A stretch of 64,000 nt of DNA from Burkholderia pyrrocinia (GTDB lineage Bacteria; Pseudomonadota; Gammaproteobacteria; Burkholderiales; Burkholderiaceae): assembly GCF_018417535.1 (NCBI RefSeq), contig NZ_CP070978.1:3162001-3226000 (forward strand), given 5' to 3'. The notes beneath the pieces were generated by a model, which saw only the letters and a list, made by a program, of their open reading frames with translations, was not told the DNA's origin and searched no databases. A program made the translations under genes and the position numbers. Of the stretch, positions 52,102 to 60,962 are shown one piece after another (within the stretch, counting starts at the first letter, position 1; the number at the start of each line of letters is the position of its first letter).

Positions 52102-52123
52102 GCGTTGCACACGTGTGCAACGC
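52102..52123. promoter_or_regulatory. Perfect 22-bp palindrome, putative LacI-type operator
   Basis: GCGTTGCACAC (52102-52112) is followed directly by its exact reverse complement GTGTGCAACGC (52113-52123). It lies 39 bp before the binding-protein gene. LacI-family regulators bind even palindromes of this length with a central CG, and a LacI gene lies convergent at the end of the ABC operon. Confidence 0.85.
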
Positions 52124-52162
52124 CCTGGCCGTCCCGCCACCACGCCGAACGAGAGAGACCTC

Positions 52163-53401
52163 ATGACCTTGCTGAGCCGCCTGCGCGCGCTGTCCGCCGC
52201 CCTTGCGCTGTCCTTCGCCGCCACGCACGCCGTTGCGGCGGATCTCGTCATCGCCGGCCGCGACGACATCTACGGCAAGGGGCTGGCCGACGCCGTCGCC
52301 GGCTTCAACAAACTGCACCCGGGCACCGAGATCGAGCTGCTCAAGCTGCCGAACGCGAACCTGTACCAGAAGCTCAAGCTGTCGATGCGCGAAGGCACCG
52401 GCGCGTACGACCTCGTGATGATGGACGACACGTGGGCGCCCGAATTCATCGGCAACGGCTGGCTGAAGCCGCTGCCCGCGTCGCTCGCGGACGCCGATCT
52501 CGTGCCGACCGCCGTCGCGCTCGGCCGCAACGCGGCCGGTGCGCTGTACGCGCTGCCGATCGTCGGCAACGTCGAGATGTTCGCGTACCGCAAGGACCTG
52601 CTCGCGAAGTACAAGCTGCAGCCGCCGCGCAACTGGGACGACGTGCTGAAGATCGCGCAGACCGTCGGCGGCGCGGACAAGAGCGTGTCGGGCGTCGTGT
52701 TTCGCGGCACGAAGGGCAACCCGGTCGTGACGGGCTTCCTGCCGATCCTGTGGGCATACGGCGGCGACGTGTTCGACCATGCCGGCAACGTGACGATCGA
52801 TTCGCGCGAGGCGCAGGCCGCGCTGAAGACGTTCCTCGCGCTGAAGGCGTCCGCGCCGAAGGACGTCGACGTGTACGGCGCGGCGGAAGTGCGCGATGCG
52901 CTGCAGCGCGGCACGGCCGCGCAGTCGATCGAAGTGTGGCCCGCTTGGGTGCCGGCGCTCGACGACCCGAAACAGTCGCGCGTGGTCGGGCAGATCGCGC
53001 TGCAGCCGCCGCCCGGGCAGACCGCCGGCCCGGCGCCGATGCTCGGCATCTGGCAGATGGGCATTCCGAAGGACGCGCCGCACGCGAAGCTCGCGCAGGA
53101 CTTCCTGGCGTACCTGAGCTCGCGCGACACGCAGACGCGCCTCGCCGGAATCGGCATTCCGCCGACCCGCCGCAGCGTGTTCGCCGATCCGGCGCTGGTG
53201 CGCCAGTACCGCTGGTATCCCGATCAACTGAAGGCGCTCGAGGCCGGCCGTGCGCGGCCGCGCGTGAAGGACTGGCAGCAGGTCGAGAGCATTCTCGGCG
53301 ACCAGCTCCAGCTCGCGCTGACCGGGCAGTCGGCGCCCGACGCCGCGCTGCGCCAGGCGCAGCAGAAGATCGCGCAGGCGATGGCCGCGGCCGGCAAGTG
53401 A
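52163..53401 (+). CDS. ABC transporter substrate-binding protein (carbohydrate type)
   Basis: 412 residues with a signal peptide (LSRLRALSAALALSFAATHAVAA) and the type-1 solute-binding fold: DLVIAGRDDIYGKGLADAVAGFNKLHPGTEIELLKLP, MMDDTWAPEFIGNGWLKPL. This resembles CUT1 binding proteins (sugars, glycerol phosphate and similar). GAGAGAG precedes the ATG at 52163. It is first in a three-gene operon with two permeases and no ATPase. The ligand cannot be deduced. Confidence 0.9.
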   Translation: MTLLSRLRALSAALALSFAATHAVAADLVIAGRDDIYGKGLADAVAGFNKLHPGTEIELLKLPNANLYQKLKLSMREGTGAYDLVMMDDTWAPEFIGNGWLKPLPASLADADLVPTAVALGRNAAGALYALPIVGNVEMFAYRKDLLAKYKLQPPRNWDDVLKIAQTVGGADKSVSGVVFRGTKGNPVVTGFLPILWAYGGDVFDHAGNVTIDSREAQAALKTFLALKASAPKDVDVYGAAEVRDALQRGTAAQSIEVWPAWVPALDDPKQSRVVGQIALQPPPGQTAGPAPMLGIWQMGIPKDAPHAKLAQDFLAYLSSRDTQTRLAGIGIPPTRRSVFADPALVRQYRWYPDQLKALEAGRARPRVKDWQQVESILGDQLQLALTGQSAPDAALRQAQQKIAQAMAAAGK

Positions 53402-53435
53402 CGGCCCGCCTCGATACGTCGTCCGGATACCGCGC

Positions 53436-54305
53436 ATGAAAGCCTTCGGCCGCAGCCTGCCGTTCGTCGCGCTGCTCGGTCCCGCGCTGCTGGTGCTCGC
53501 CGCGCTCGCGCTGTATCCGGTCGCGCAGGTGCTGATCGATTCGTTCTGCCGGGTCGACTACGCGGCCGGCCGCCGCGCGTTCGCAGGGCTCGCGAACTAT
53601 CGCGCGGTGCTCGGCGACGACGCGTTCACGGCCGGCTTCGGCAACACGCTGCGCTTCACGATCGTGGCGTCGCTCGCCGAGGTCGCGCTCGGCTTCGGCC
53701 TCGCGCTGCTGTTCGTGCGCGCGTTTCCGGGGCGGCGCATCGCGCTGCCGCTCGCGATCCTGCCGATGATGCTGTCCACGCTGGTGTGCTCGGCGATCTG
53801 GCGCAACTGGCTCAACTTCGACGGCTTCCTGAACGCGCTGCTCGCCGCGTTCGGCGTCGAAGGCGTGCGCTGGCTGTCCGATCCGCATCTCGCGCTGTGG
53901 TCGCTCGCGCTCGTCGACGTGTGGCAGTGGACGCCGATGGCGTTCCTGATCGTGCTGGCCGGGCTGCAGTCGATTCCCGGCGAACTGTACGAAGCCGCGC
54001 GCACCGACGGCGCGAGCGAGTGGCAGTGCCTGCGCGACATCACGCTGCCGCTCGCGGCGCCGCAGATCGGCCTCGCGCTGCTGCTGCGCTCGATCGACAC
54101 GTTCAAGCTGTTCGACAAGGTCTATGCGCTGACGGGCGGCGGCCCCGGCAACGCGACGCAGACGCTGTCGACCTATATCTACGACACGGGCTTCCGCTTC
54201 TTCAACGTCGGGCCGGCGAGTGCCGCGTCGGTGCTGATGCTCGCGGCGTCCGCGCTGCTGGTCTCGGGGTATGTATGGCAGACGGTTCGCAAGCGGCGCG
54301 CATGA
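53436..54305 (+). CDS. ABC transporter permease, first subunit
   Basis: 289-residue inner-membrane protein with six hydrophobic helices and the EAA motif EAARTDGASEWQCLRDITLPLAAPQ near residue 186, the site that docks the ATPase. It belongs to the MalF/UgpA-like group of CUT1 importers. It follows the binding-protein gene by 34 bp and overlaps the second permease by 4 bp (ATGA). Confidence 0.93.
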   Translation: MKAFGRSLPFVALLGPALLVLAALALYPVAQVLIDSFCRVDYAAGRRAFAGLANYRAVLGDDAFTAGFGNTLRFTIVASLAEVALGFGLALLFVRAFPGRRIALPLAILPMMLSTLVCSAIWRNWLNFDGFLNALLAAFGVEGVRWLSDPHLALWSLALVDVWQWTPMAFLIVLAGLQSIPGELYEAARTDGASEWQCLRDITLPLAAPQIGLALLLRSIDTFKLFDKVYALTGGGPGNATQTLSTYIYDTGFRFFNVGPASAASVLMLAASALLVSGYVWQTVRKRRA

Positions 54306-55162
54306 CGGCGCAACCCGCGGGCATCTCGCGCGCGCGAACGGGCACCGTATTCGGTCGCGCGATGCCGTGGGCGCTGCGTGTCGCAGCACTCGCGCTGTTG
54401 CTGCTGCCGTGCCTGTGGATGGCCGGCGCGGCCTTCATGCCGACGCTCGAACGCCTCGATCATCCGTTGCGGATCTGGCCGGCCGCGCCGACCTTCGAGC
54501 ATTTCGCGTCGGTGTGGTCCAACGGTATCGGCGCGCCGCTCTTCAATTCGCTGCTGGTCGGATTCGGCACGACGCTGCTCGCGCTGGCACTCGCGTTTCC
54601 GGCCGCGTACGCGCTCGTGCGATTGCGGTTCCCGGCGCGGCTCGACCTGCTGTTCCTGGTGCTCGTGCTGGCGTTGAAGCTGATGCCGCCGATCACGATC
54701 GCGGTGCCGCTGTTCGCGCTCGCGAAGCGGCTGCACCTGCTCGATTCGACGCTCGGCCTGATGCTCGCGTATCAAATCTACGCGTTGCCGATGGCGATCT
54801 GGATGCTGCTCGCGTTCGTGCGCGACGTGCCCGTCGAGTACGAAGAGGCGGCCTGCATCGACGGTGCCGGGCTCGCGCGGCGGCTCGTGCAGATCGTGCT
54901 GCCGCTGTGCGCGCCGGGGCTGATCGCGACCGCGATCTTCGTGTTCATCGCCGCGTGGAACGAGTTCCTGATCGCGCTGCTGTTCGTGTCGACGCCGAGC
55001 CGCTTCACGCTGCCGCTCGCGATTGCCGGCTATGTGACGGAGAACGGCATCGACTGGGGCGACCTGATGAGCGCGGGGCTGATGGCGTCGCTGCCCACGC
55101 TGGCCGTGGCCGGCTATGTGCAGCGCTACCTGTTGCGCGGGTTCGCGGGCGGGTTGAAGTGA
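54302..55162 (+). CDS. ABC transporter permease, second subunit
   Basis: 286-residue MalG/UgpE-like permease with six helices and the EAA motif EEAACIDGAGLARRLVQIVLPLCAPG near residue 182. The ATG overlaps the stop of the first permease. The next gene is the convergent LacI regulator, so no ATPase is encoded here. The importer must borrow an MsmK/UgpC-type ATPase encoded elsewhere. Confidence 0.93.
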   Translation: MTAQPAGISRARTGTVFGRAMPWALRVAALALLLLPCLWMAGAAFMPTLERLDHPLRIWPAAPTFEHFASVWSNGIGAPLFNSLLVGFGTTLLALALAFPAAYALVRLRFPARLDLLFLVLVLALKLMPPITIAVPLFALAKRLHLLDSTLGLMLAYQIYALPMAIWMLLAFVRDVPVEYEEAACIDGAGLARRLVQIVLPLCAPGLIATAIFVFIAAWNEFLIALLFVSTPSRFTLPLAIAGYVTENGIDWGDLMSAGLMASLPTLAVAGYVQRYLLRGFAGGLK

Positions 55163-55194
55163 CGCGCGGCAATGCCGCGCCCGATCTCATCCTG

Positions 55195-56217
55195 TTACGC
55201 GCAGCTATGCCGCACCACCTGCGTGACCGGCACGACGCGCGTGCGCGACGGGCCGTCGAACGCCTGCATCCGGTCGGCGAGCAGGTCGACTGCGGCGTGC
55301 GCGAGGCCGCGCGTGTCCTGCCGGAGCGTCGTCAGCCGATACGCATCGTATTCGGCGGCCGGGATATCGTCGAAGCCGACCACGCGCAGGTCGTCCGGCA
55401 CGCGCAGCCCGAATTCGTTGCGTGCGACGTCGATCACGCCGAGCGCGAGCAGGTCGGACGAACAGAACACGCCGTCGGGCCGCTCGCCGGCCGCGAACAG
55501 TTGCCGCGCGGCGTCGATCCCGCATGCATGGGTGTCGGACGGCGTGTCGAGCACGCGCGCGAGCGTCGCGTCGAATGCGTCGCCGCGCCCGATCGCTTGC
55601 TCGAACGCCGCGGCGCGCGACTGCGCGCTGTAGCTCGCGCCGCGCGGCCCGACGAACGCGAGCCGGCGCGCGCCGGCCCGCACGAGCCGCTGCGCCGCAT
55701 GGACGGCGCCCGCCGCGTTGTCGCTGACGACGACATCCGCGCCCGGCAGGTTCGCGTCGCGGTTGATCATCACGACGGGGATCCGGTGTTCGAGATACTG
55801 CTGCGCCACCGACAGCGGCGGCGACGCGGACGTCATCACGAGGCCCGCGATCCGGTAGCTAAGCAGTTGCTCGAGCGATTGCCGGACCTGGCGCGGATCT
55901 TCCGCATTGGTCACGAGCGGCGTGAGCGCGCGCTGCCCGAGCGCGGCCATCAGGTCCGACAGCAGCCGCGCGCGGAACGGGTTCTCGAATCCGGCCGTCA
56001 CGACGCCGATCATGCTGCTGCGCTGCGTGATCATGTCGCGCGCGATCAGGTTGACCTGGTAGCCGAGCGCGCGCGCGGCGGCCATCACGCGTTCGCGCGT
56101 TTGCGGCGCGATGCTCGCGGTCGGCGAGAACGCGCGCGACACCGCGGAGCGCGATACACCGGCCCGCGCCGCGACATCCGACGCCGTCACCCACGGTTTT
56201 CTTTCCTTGTCATTCAT
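55195..56217 (-). CDS. LacI-family transcriptional regulator
   Basis: 340 residues. The N-terminal HTH (VTASDVAARAGVSRSAVSRAFSPTASIAPQTRERVMAAARALGYQ) and hinge helix are canonical, followed by a ribose-binding-like sensor (about 65-338). It converges on the ABC operon and diverges from the phospholipase gene. The perfect palindrome before the ABC operon is its likely operator. Only 6 bp separate its ATG from that of the phospholipase as written, so one of the two starts may be further inside. Confidence 0.9.
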   Translation of the reverse strand: MNDKERKPWVTASDVAARAGVSRSAVSRAFSPTASIAPQTRERVMAAARALGYQVNLIARDMITQRSSMIGVVTAGFENPFRARLLSDLMAALGQRALTPLVTNAEDPRQVRQSLEQLLSYRIAGLVMTSASPPLSVAQQYLEHRIPVVMINRDANLPGADVVVSDNAAGAVHAAQRLVRAGARRLAFVGPRGASYSAQSRAAAFEQAIGRGDAFDATLARVLDTPSDTHACGIDAARQLFAAGERPDGVFCSSDLLALGVIDVARNEFGLRVPDDLRVVGFDDIPAAEYDAYRLTTLRQDTRGLAHAAVDLLADRMQAFDGPSRTRVVPVTQVVRHSCA

Positions 56218-56223
56218 CGATTC

Positions 56224-57102
56224 ATGATCCTATCGAGCCACGAAACATGCATGCCGCTCGCCGACTGGATGTCGGCGCTCGACGACGGGCAACCGCTGCA
56301 TACGCTGACCGTACCGGGCAGTCATGACACCTGTGCGTATACCGTCGACGATGCGCTCGTTCGTACGCAGCATGCGCCGCTCGATGCGCAACTGATGCAC
56401 GGCGTGCGGCTGCTCGACATCCGCTGCCGGCACGTGCGCGATGCGTTCGACATCCATCACGGCGGCATCGCGCTCGGCATGACGTTCGACGACGTGCTGG
56501 CAACCTGCACGCGCTTTCTCGATGCGCATCCGCGCGAATGCATCGTGATGTCGGTGAAGGAGGAGTGGCCGGCGCACGCGTGCACGCGCGGTTTCGATGC
56601 GACGTTCGACGCGCATCGCGCGCGGCATCCGCGGCTGCGCTGGCATTCGGGCGGCGCCATTCCCGCGCTGGGCGAGGTACGCGGTTCGGTGGTGCTGCTG
56701 CGGCGTTTCCGGAGCAGCAGTCCGCTCGGCGTCGACCTGAGCGCGTGGCCGGACAACCAGACGTTCACGATCGATCATCCCGATTCGGCGTTCGTGATCC
56801 AGGACGAATACCGGGTGCCGGTCGTGGCGTCGATCGAACACAAATGGCAGGCGATCGATACGCTGCTCACGCACATGCCGCCTGCCGACAGCAGGCGCTG
56901 GGCGATCAATTTCTGCAGCGGTACGGGGATGGGGGCCAATCCTTCAGTGGTTGCACGCGGTGAAGGCCGGACAAAAGGGATTCAGGTGCGGCTCGCAGAA
57001 CGGCTGCGTACGCAGCGCGGGCCATGCGGGATCGTGCTGCTCGACTTCTGCGATGACGATGATTGGGCGCTCGTGCGCGAGCTGGTTGCGCGGAACGGGT
57101 AG
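56224..57102 (+). CDS. Phosphatidylinositol-specific phospholipase C-like protein
   Basis: About 292 residues of the PI-PLC X-domain fold. The catalytic His34 lies in VPGSHDTC, Arg67 in LLDIRCR and the second His79 in IHHGG; WPDNQTFT and VKEEWP further match Bacillus PI-PLC (His32, Arg69, His82). There is no signal peptide, whereas secreted bacterial PI-PLCs have one, so it may act in the cytoplasm or leave by another route. The ATG at 56251 is an alternative start. It diverges from the LacI gene of a sugar-type importer, which suggests a link between inositol phospholipid breakdown and uptake of the product; this is inference. Confidence 0.85.
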   Translation: MILSSHETCMPLADWMSALDDGQPLHTLTVPGSHDTCAYTVDDALVRTQHAPLDAQLMHGVRLLDIRCRHVRDAFDIHHGGIALGMTFDDVLATCTRFLDAHPRECIVMSVKEEWPAHACTRGFDATFDAHRARHPRLRWHSGGAIPALGEVRGSVVLLRRFRSSSPLGVDLSAWPDNQTFTIDHPDSAFVIQDEYRVPVVASIEHKWQAIDTLLTHMPPADSRRWAINFCSGTGMGANPSVVARGEGRTKGIQVRLAERLRTQRGPCGIVLLDFCDDDDWALVRELVARNG

Positions 57103-57224
57103 CGATGTGCGGCGTGCTTGCCGGTGCCGGTCGGGCTCCGGTCGGCTGACGAACGGGCGTGCCGTCGGTGGGCCGGGAACATCGGCATTTGACACGTGGC
57201 GCGCATGTTCGTCGGACGGGGGAG

Positions 57225-57271
57225 GCGACTGGCGCGTAAAGTACAAATATCGGCGGCGCGGGTGAAGTTCC
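57225..57271 (+). promoter_or_regulatory. Conserved promoter element A (cupin operon)
   Basis: A 44-bp core beginning ACTGGCGCGTAAAGTACAAA and ending GTGAAGTTCC matches element B (62296-62343, opposite strand) at 39 of 44 positions. It lies 90 bp before the cupin gene in a 259-bp gap. The central GTACAAAT could be the -10. The rest of 57103-57361 shows no gene. Confidence 0.65.
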
Positions 57272-57361
57272 GACACGGGGATTGCGATTGAATGGGAACC
57301 GGAAATCGTGCACTGGCAGGCCAGTGTGCGTCACTTTCTCAACCCAACGGAGACGCTTTCC

Positions 57362-57868
57362 ATGAACGATCGAGCCATGCAAGTCCTCAACGATGTTTCT
57401 GCGATCGACACGGTCCACATCGGCGGCAAGTCCACGCCGTGGCTTCCCTTCGCGCCCATCAATGACAAGATCCACCTCAAGTACTTCAGGATCAACCCCG
57501 TCACGGGCGAAGTGGTCCTGCTGATGAAGGCGGCCAAAGGCGAGGGTGCGCATATCCACCGCCACACCGGCACGGTGATGGTCTACACCCTCAGCGGCCG
57601 CTGGAAGTACGATCAGCACGACTGGATCGCAGAAGCGGGCGATTTCGTTTTTGAGCCGTCGGAGTCGTCGCACTCTTTCACGAATCTTTCCGATGACGAC
57701 AATGGCATGGCGCTCGTCGTGTCGACAGGGGAACTCCACTTCCTCGACGAAGACGGTAACGTCACGCACGTCGAGACGTGGCGGACGGCATTGAACCGCT
57801 ATCGGGAATACTGCCGTCGCAATCAGGTGCCCGAGATCGACCTGATTGGCTGCAACGGCAGCCGTTAA
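57362..57868 (+). CDS. Cupin-domain dioxygenase-like protein
   Basis: 168-residue single-cupin protein. Metal-binding histidines are seen in GEGAHIHRHTGTVMVYTLSG and further Glu/His in FEPSESSHSF. The pattern resembles 2,4'-dihydroxyacetophenone dioxygenase and ChrR-like cupins, which cleave or bind aromatic ketones using non-haem iron. The start MNDRAMQVLNDVSAIDTVHIGG has GGAGACG about 9 nt upstream. Codon use is less GC-biased than its neighbours. It is first of a three-gene operon with a hydrolase and a hydroxyacyl-CoA dehydrogenase. Confidence 0.8.
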   Translation: MNDRAMQVLNDVSAIDTVHIGGKSTPWLPFAPINDKIHLKYFRINPVTGEVVLLMKAAKGEGAHIHRHTGTVMVYTLSGRWKYDQHDWIAEAGDFVFEPSESSHSFTNLSDDDNGMALVVSTGELHFLDEDGNVTHVETWRTALNRYREYCRRNQVPEIDLIGCNGSR

Positions 57869-57918
57869 GCAGCTTTAACGGGCATGACCCACGCGACTGC
57901 CTTACGGAGATCACACCG

Positions 57919-58800
57919 ATGACCGGACTTGCACCTGCTGCACCGTTTCCGCCGCTGGAGGCGCTGTCGCTCGTTTGTGGAGCCCATGTCCACACGGCAC
58001 TGGCTGCGGGTCCGCGGAGCGGGGAGTGCGTCCTGCTGCTTCATGGGTGGCCGGAATTCGCCGATTGCTGGCGCGAGATTCTGGCCGCGCTCGGCGCGGC
58101 GGGATACCGGGCGGTCGCCGTGGATCAGCGCGGGTATGCCGAGCAGGCCCGACCCGCGGACGTTGCGTCCTACGCAGCCGGGCATCTGCAGGCGGATGCG
58201 CTGGCCTTCGCCGATCAGTTGGGTGCGGAGCGCTTCCATCTGGTTGCGCATGACTGGGGCGGACTGGTTGCGTGGGGGCTTGCGTCGACGCACCCGCATC
58301 GCGTGCGTTCGCTGTCCGTGCTGGCGACGCCCCATCCGCTGGCGCTGCAGGCGGCGCTCCGTGATGAAGATCAATACCGGCGTCTGGATTATGTCCGCGT
58401 TTTTCGCCAGCCATGCGGTGTCGCGGAGCAGCGCCTGCTGGCGGACGGAGCAGCGGCGCTGCGGGCGGCCTATGCGGGGCGCGTTCCGCCTTTGCTCGTG
58501 GACGAAAACGTGCGGCGCCTCAGCGAACCGGGCGCGCTTGCCGCGACGCTGAACTGGTATCGCGCGCTCCCTGACGACCTGTCCTTTCCCGCGGCGCGCA
58601 TTGCGGTCCCGACGCTGTATGCCTGGGGATCCGGGGACCGTGCCCTGGGCCGCGAAGCTGCACTGCTCACGGGCGGTTTCGTCGACGGGCCCTACCGTTT
58701 CGAAATACTCGAAGGGGCCAGCCACTGGCTCCCGGAAGAAGCGCCGGACCGGATCGTCCCGTTGTTGCTCGATCAGCTCGCCGCTGCACGCGCGGCGTGA
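57919..58800 (+). CDS. Alpha/beta-hydrolase, epoxide-hydrolase-like
   Basis: 293 residues. The oxyanion motif HGWPE lies near residue 43 and the nucleophile elbow HDWGG makes Asp112 the nucleophile, as in epoxide hydrolases and haloalkane dehalogenases. A cap domain with tyrosine (NWYRAL near residue 217) and the catalytic His in EGASHWLPEE near 273 fit an epoxide hydrolase. GGAGA precedes the ATG. It lies 50 bp after the cupin gene. Confidence 0.85.
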   Translation: MTGLAPAAPFPPLEALSLVCGAHVHTALAAGPRSGECVLLLHGWPEFADCWREILAALGAAGYRAVAVDQRGYAEQARPADVASYAAGHLQADALAFADQLGAERFHLVAHDWGGLVAWGLASTHPHRVRSLSVLATPHPLALQAALRDEDQYRRLDYVRVFRQPCGVAEQRLLADGAAALRAAYAGRVPPLLVDENVRRLSEPGALAATLNWYRALPDDLSFPAARIAVPTLYAWGSGDRALGREAALLTGGFVDGPYRFEILEGASHWLPEEAPDRIVPLLLDQLAAARAA

Positions 58801-58843
58801 ATCCCGGGTCAGCGGCCAGCCCGAACCAATCAGCCTACGAGCC

Positions 58844-59788
58844 ATGACCTACCCCTCATCCATGCGTTCCACTTTCGATGCCGACCATCATCCCATTACT
58901 CGCGTCATGGTGGCGGGCACCGGCGTGCTGGGCGCGCAGATTGCCTTTCAGTGCGCGTTTTCCGGTGTCGATGTGACGGCCTATGACGCAGACGTCGCTT
59001 GCCTCGAACGTGCCAACGCGCGGTTCGATGCGCTCCGGTGCGCGTACGCGGCGGACCTCGGCGCGTCTCGCGAGCAGATCGACGCTGCGCTGGCACGCAT
59101 CGACGGGCATACCGACCTCGGTTCCGCCGTCGCCGACGCGGATCTCGTGATCGAAGCCATTCCCGAGGATCTGGCGATCAAGCAATCGTTCTACCGCGCG
59201 CTGTCGGGCGTGGCGCCGGCCGGCGCCATCTTCGCGAGCAACTCGTCGACGCTGGTGCCGAGCCAGTTCGCCACCTTTACCGACCGCCCCGCGCGCGTGC
59301 TGAGCCTGCATTTCGCGCACGAAGTCTGGAAACACAATATCGCGGAAATCATGGGGCATCCGGGCACCGATCCCGCGGTATTCGAGCGCGTGGTTCAGTT
59401 CGCGCACCGCATCGGCATGGTGCCGCTGCCACTGCGCAAGGAGCAGCCGGGCTATCTGTTGAATACGATGCTCGTCCCGACGCTGATCGCCGCGCTGGGT
59501 CTGCTGGTCAACGAGGTGGCCGACGTGCCGACGATCGACAAGGCGTGGATGATTGCGAAGGGCGACCGCATCGGCCCGTTCGGCATTCTCGACGGCATCG
59601 GCATGACGACCGTCTACAACGTGACCCGTGCGCTCGCGGAACGGTCGGGCGATTCGTCGCACCGGCGCATCGCGGAGTACGTGAAGACGCATTTCATCGA
59701 CACCGGCCATCTCGGCGAGGCGGTGGGGCACGGCTTCTATCGATATCCGGATCCGGACTTCCGGAATCCGGCGTTCGTTTCCGCGTGA
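58844..59788 (+). CDS. 3-hydroxyacyl-CoA dehydrogenase
   Basis: 314-residue NAD-dependent dehydrogenase. The N-terminal Rossmann motif GTGVLGAQIA and VIEAIPEDLAIKQSFYRAL (near residue 105) are typical of 3-hydroxybutyryl-CoA dehydrogenase. The catalytic histidine lies in LSLHFAHEVWKHNIAEIMGH, a variant of the usual HFFNPVPxMxLVE, so substrate range may differ. The C-terminal domain starts near 190 (EQPGYLLNTMLVP). A second ATG at 58862 is possible. It closes the operon and points to degradation of a hydroxy-acid or ketone by a beta-oxidation-like step. Confidence 0.88.
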   Translation: MTYPSSMRSTFDADHHPITRVMVAGTGVLGAQIAFQCAFSGVDVTAYDADVACLERANARFDALRCAYAADLGASREQIDAALARIDGHTDLGSAVADADLVIEAIPEDLAIKQSFYRALSGVAPAGAIFASNSSTLVPSQFATFTDRPARVLSLHFAHEVWKHNIAEIMGHPGTDPAVFERVVQFAHRIGMVPLPLRKEQPGYLLNTMLVPTLIAALGLLVNEVADVPTIDKAWMIAKGDRIGPFGILDGIGMTTVYNVTRALAERSGDSSHRRIAEYVKTHFIDTGHLGEAVGHGFYRYPDPDFRNPAFVSA

Positions 59789-59807
59789 TGCCCGGCCCGC
59801 GCCGCTG

Positions 59808-60833
59808 CTACCGCGCGGTTCGACCGGGTTCCGCCTCGTGACGCGCTGCCCGAAACTGCCGGGGCGTGACGCCCCGCAGTCGTTTGAACGCACGGCTGAA
59901 CGCGCTTTGCTGCGAATAGCCGAGCATCTCGGAGATTTCCGACAGGCGCAGGCTGGATTGCTGCACGTACTTGACGGCGAGATCCTCGCGCACGCGTTCC
60001 CGCAATTCGTCGAATGTCGTGCCGGCCTCGAACAGCCGACGTTGCAACGACCGCGGGGAAGTGGCGAGCGCGCGTGCGATCGCGTTCAACGAGCTGTCCG
60101 AGAACGGGAGTAGCGCGCGAATCATCGTCTGCGTGCGCACGACCCAAAGGGCCTCTACCTGGGCTCTTTCTCTGCGCAAATGCGCGTCGAGAATGCGATG
60201 CGCGTCGCGGCGAAGCTGCGCCACCGGACGCATCACCGTGTCGCGGTCCAGGACGATCGCGTTCCTGTCCTGATCGAAGCTCAGCGATGGTCCGAACATG
60301 CGCCGGTGCAGCGAGATGTCCGCGGGCGCGGCATGGCGGAATTGCACGACGGCCGGGCGCCAGCCGGTGCCGCAGACGGAACGCAAATATTGCATCCCGT
60401 TCGCGAGACCGAGCTCGATCGCCTGAATTTCCCCGGGGCCCGACGCATTCTCCAGATCGTAGGTCAGGACCATCTCCGGTCCGTCCCGCACGGCCCGCAC
60501 GGAAGACATCGACGTATGCAGCACGTAGAAGTCGGCAAGCGTTTCCATGGCCTCGCCGATCGTGCGTGCGCCGTTCATCATGACGAGGATCGGCCCCAGT
60601 ACGGCCAGGCCCTGATATTCGGCGAGCCTCAGCCCGAATGTCCGGCATTGCGTGACGTCGGCGGCGAGCGTCAGGAACCGGAGCACTTGCCGGCCCCGGA
60701 CCGGCACATCGGCGGAACGGAGCGCCAGCTCCGGCAGGTCGGCCCCGGCCGCGACCCGCTCCGGGTTGGCTCCGAGTGCGTCGAGCAGGGCAGCGGCGCC
60801 GGTCAGCACCACACTGGGCATGAAGTCTTGCAT
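59808..60833 (-). CDS. AraC-family regulator (arabinose-binding-like N-domain, OruR type)
   Basis: 341 residues. The N-terminal domain (PSVVLTGAAALLDALGANPERVAAGADLP, about 1-200) belongs to the AraC-N 'arabinose_bd' group; the C-terminal HTH (LNAIARALATSPRSLQRRLFEAGTTFDEL; LSEISEMLGYSQQSAFSRAFKRLRGVTPRQFR) is canonical. It sits between the cupin operon and the porin, whose promoters share a 44-bp element, and is the natural candidate to bind it. Confidence 0.9.
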   Translation of the reverse strand: MQDFMPSVVLTGAAALLDALGANPERVAAGADLPELALRSADVPVRGRQVLRFLTLAADVTQCRTFGLRLAEYQGLAVLGPILVMMNGARTIGEAMETLADFYVLHTSMSSVRAVRDGPEMVLTYDLENASGPGEIQAIELGLANGMQYLRSVCGTGWRPAVVQFRHAAPADISLHRRMFGPSLSFDQDRNAIVLDRDTVMRPVAQLRRDAHRILDAHLRRERAQVEALWVVRTQTMIRALLPFSDSSLNAIARALATSPRSLQRRLFEAGTTFDELRERVREDLAVKYVQQSSLRLSEISEMLGYSQQSAFSRAFKRLRGVTPRQFRAARHEAEPGRTAR

Positions 60834-60962
60834 GCTGGATGCGGGTCGTTACTTGAGAAGGTTTGCTGCGTGTGATCGCTCGCGTGCAGTCTCCGGGACG
60901 CCGGACGAAATGACAACAGGTGCCAACCCGCGGTCGAGACGCGTCGGATGGATAGCCGGCAC

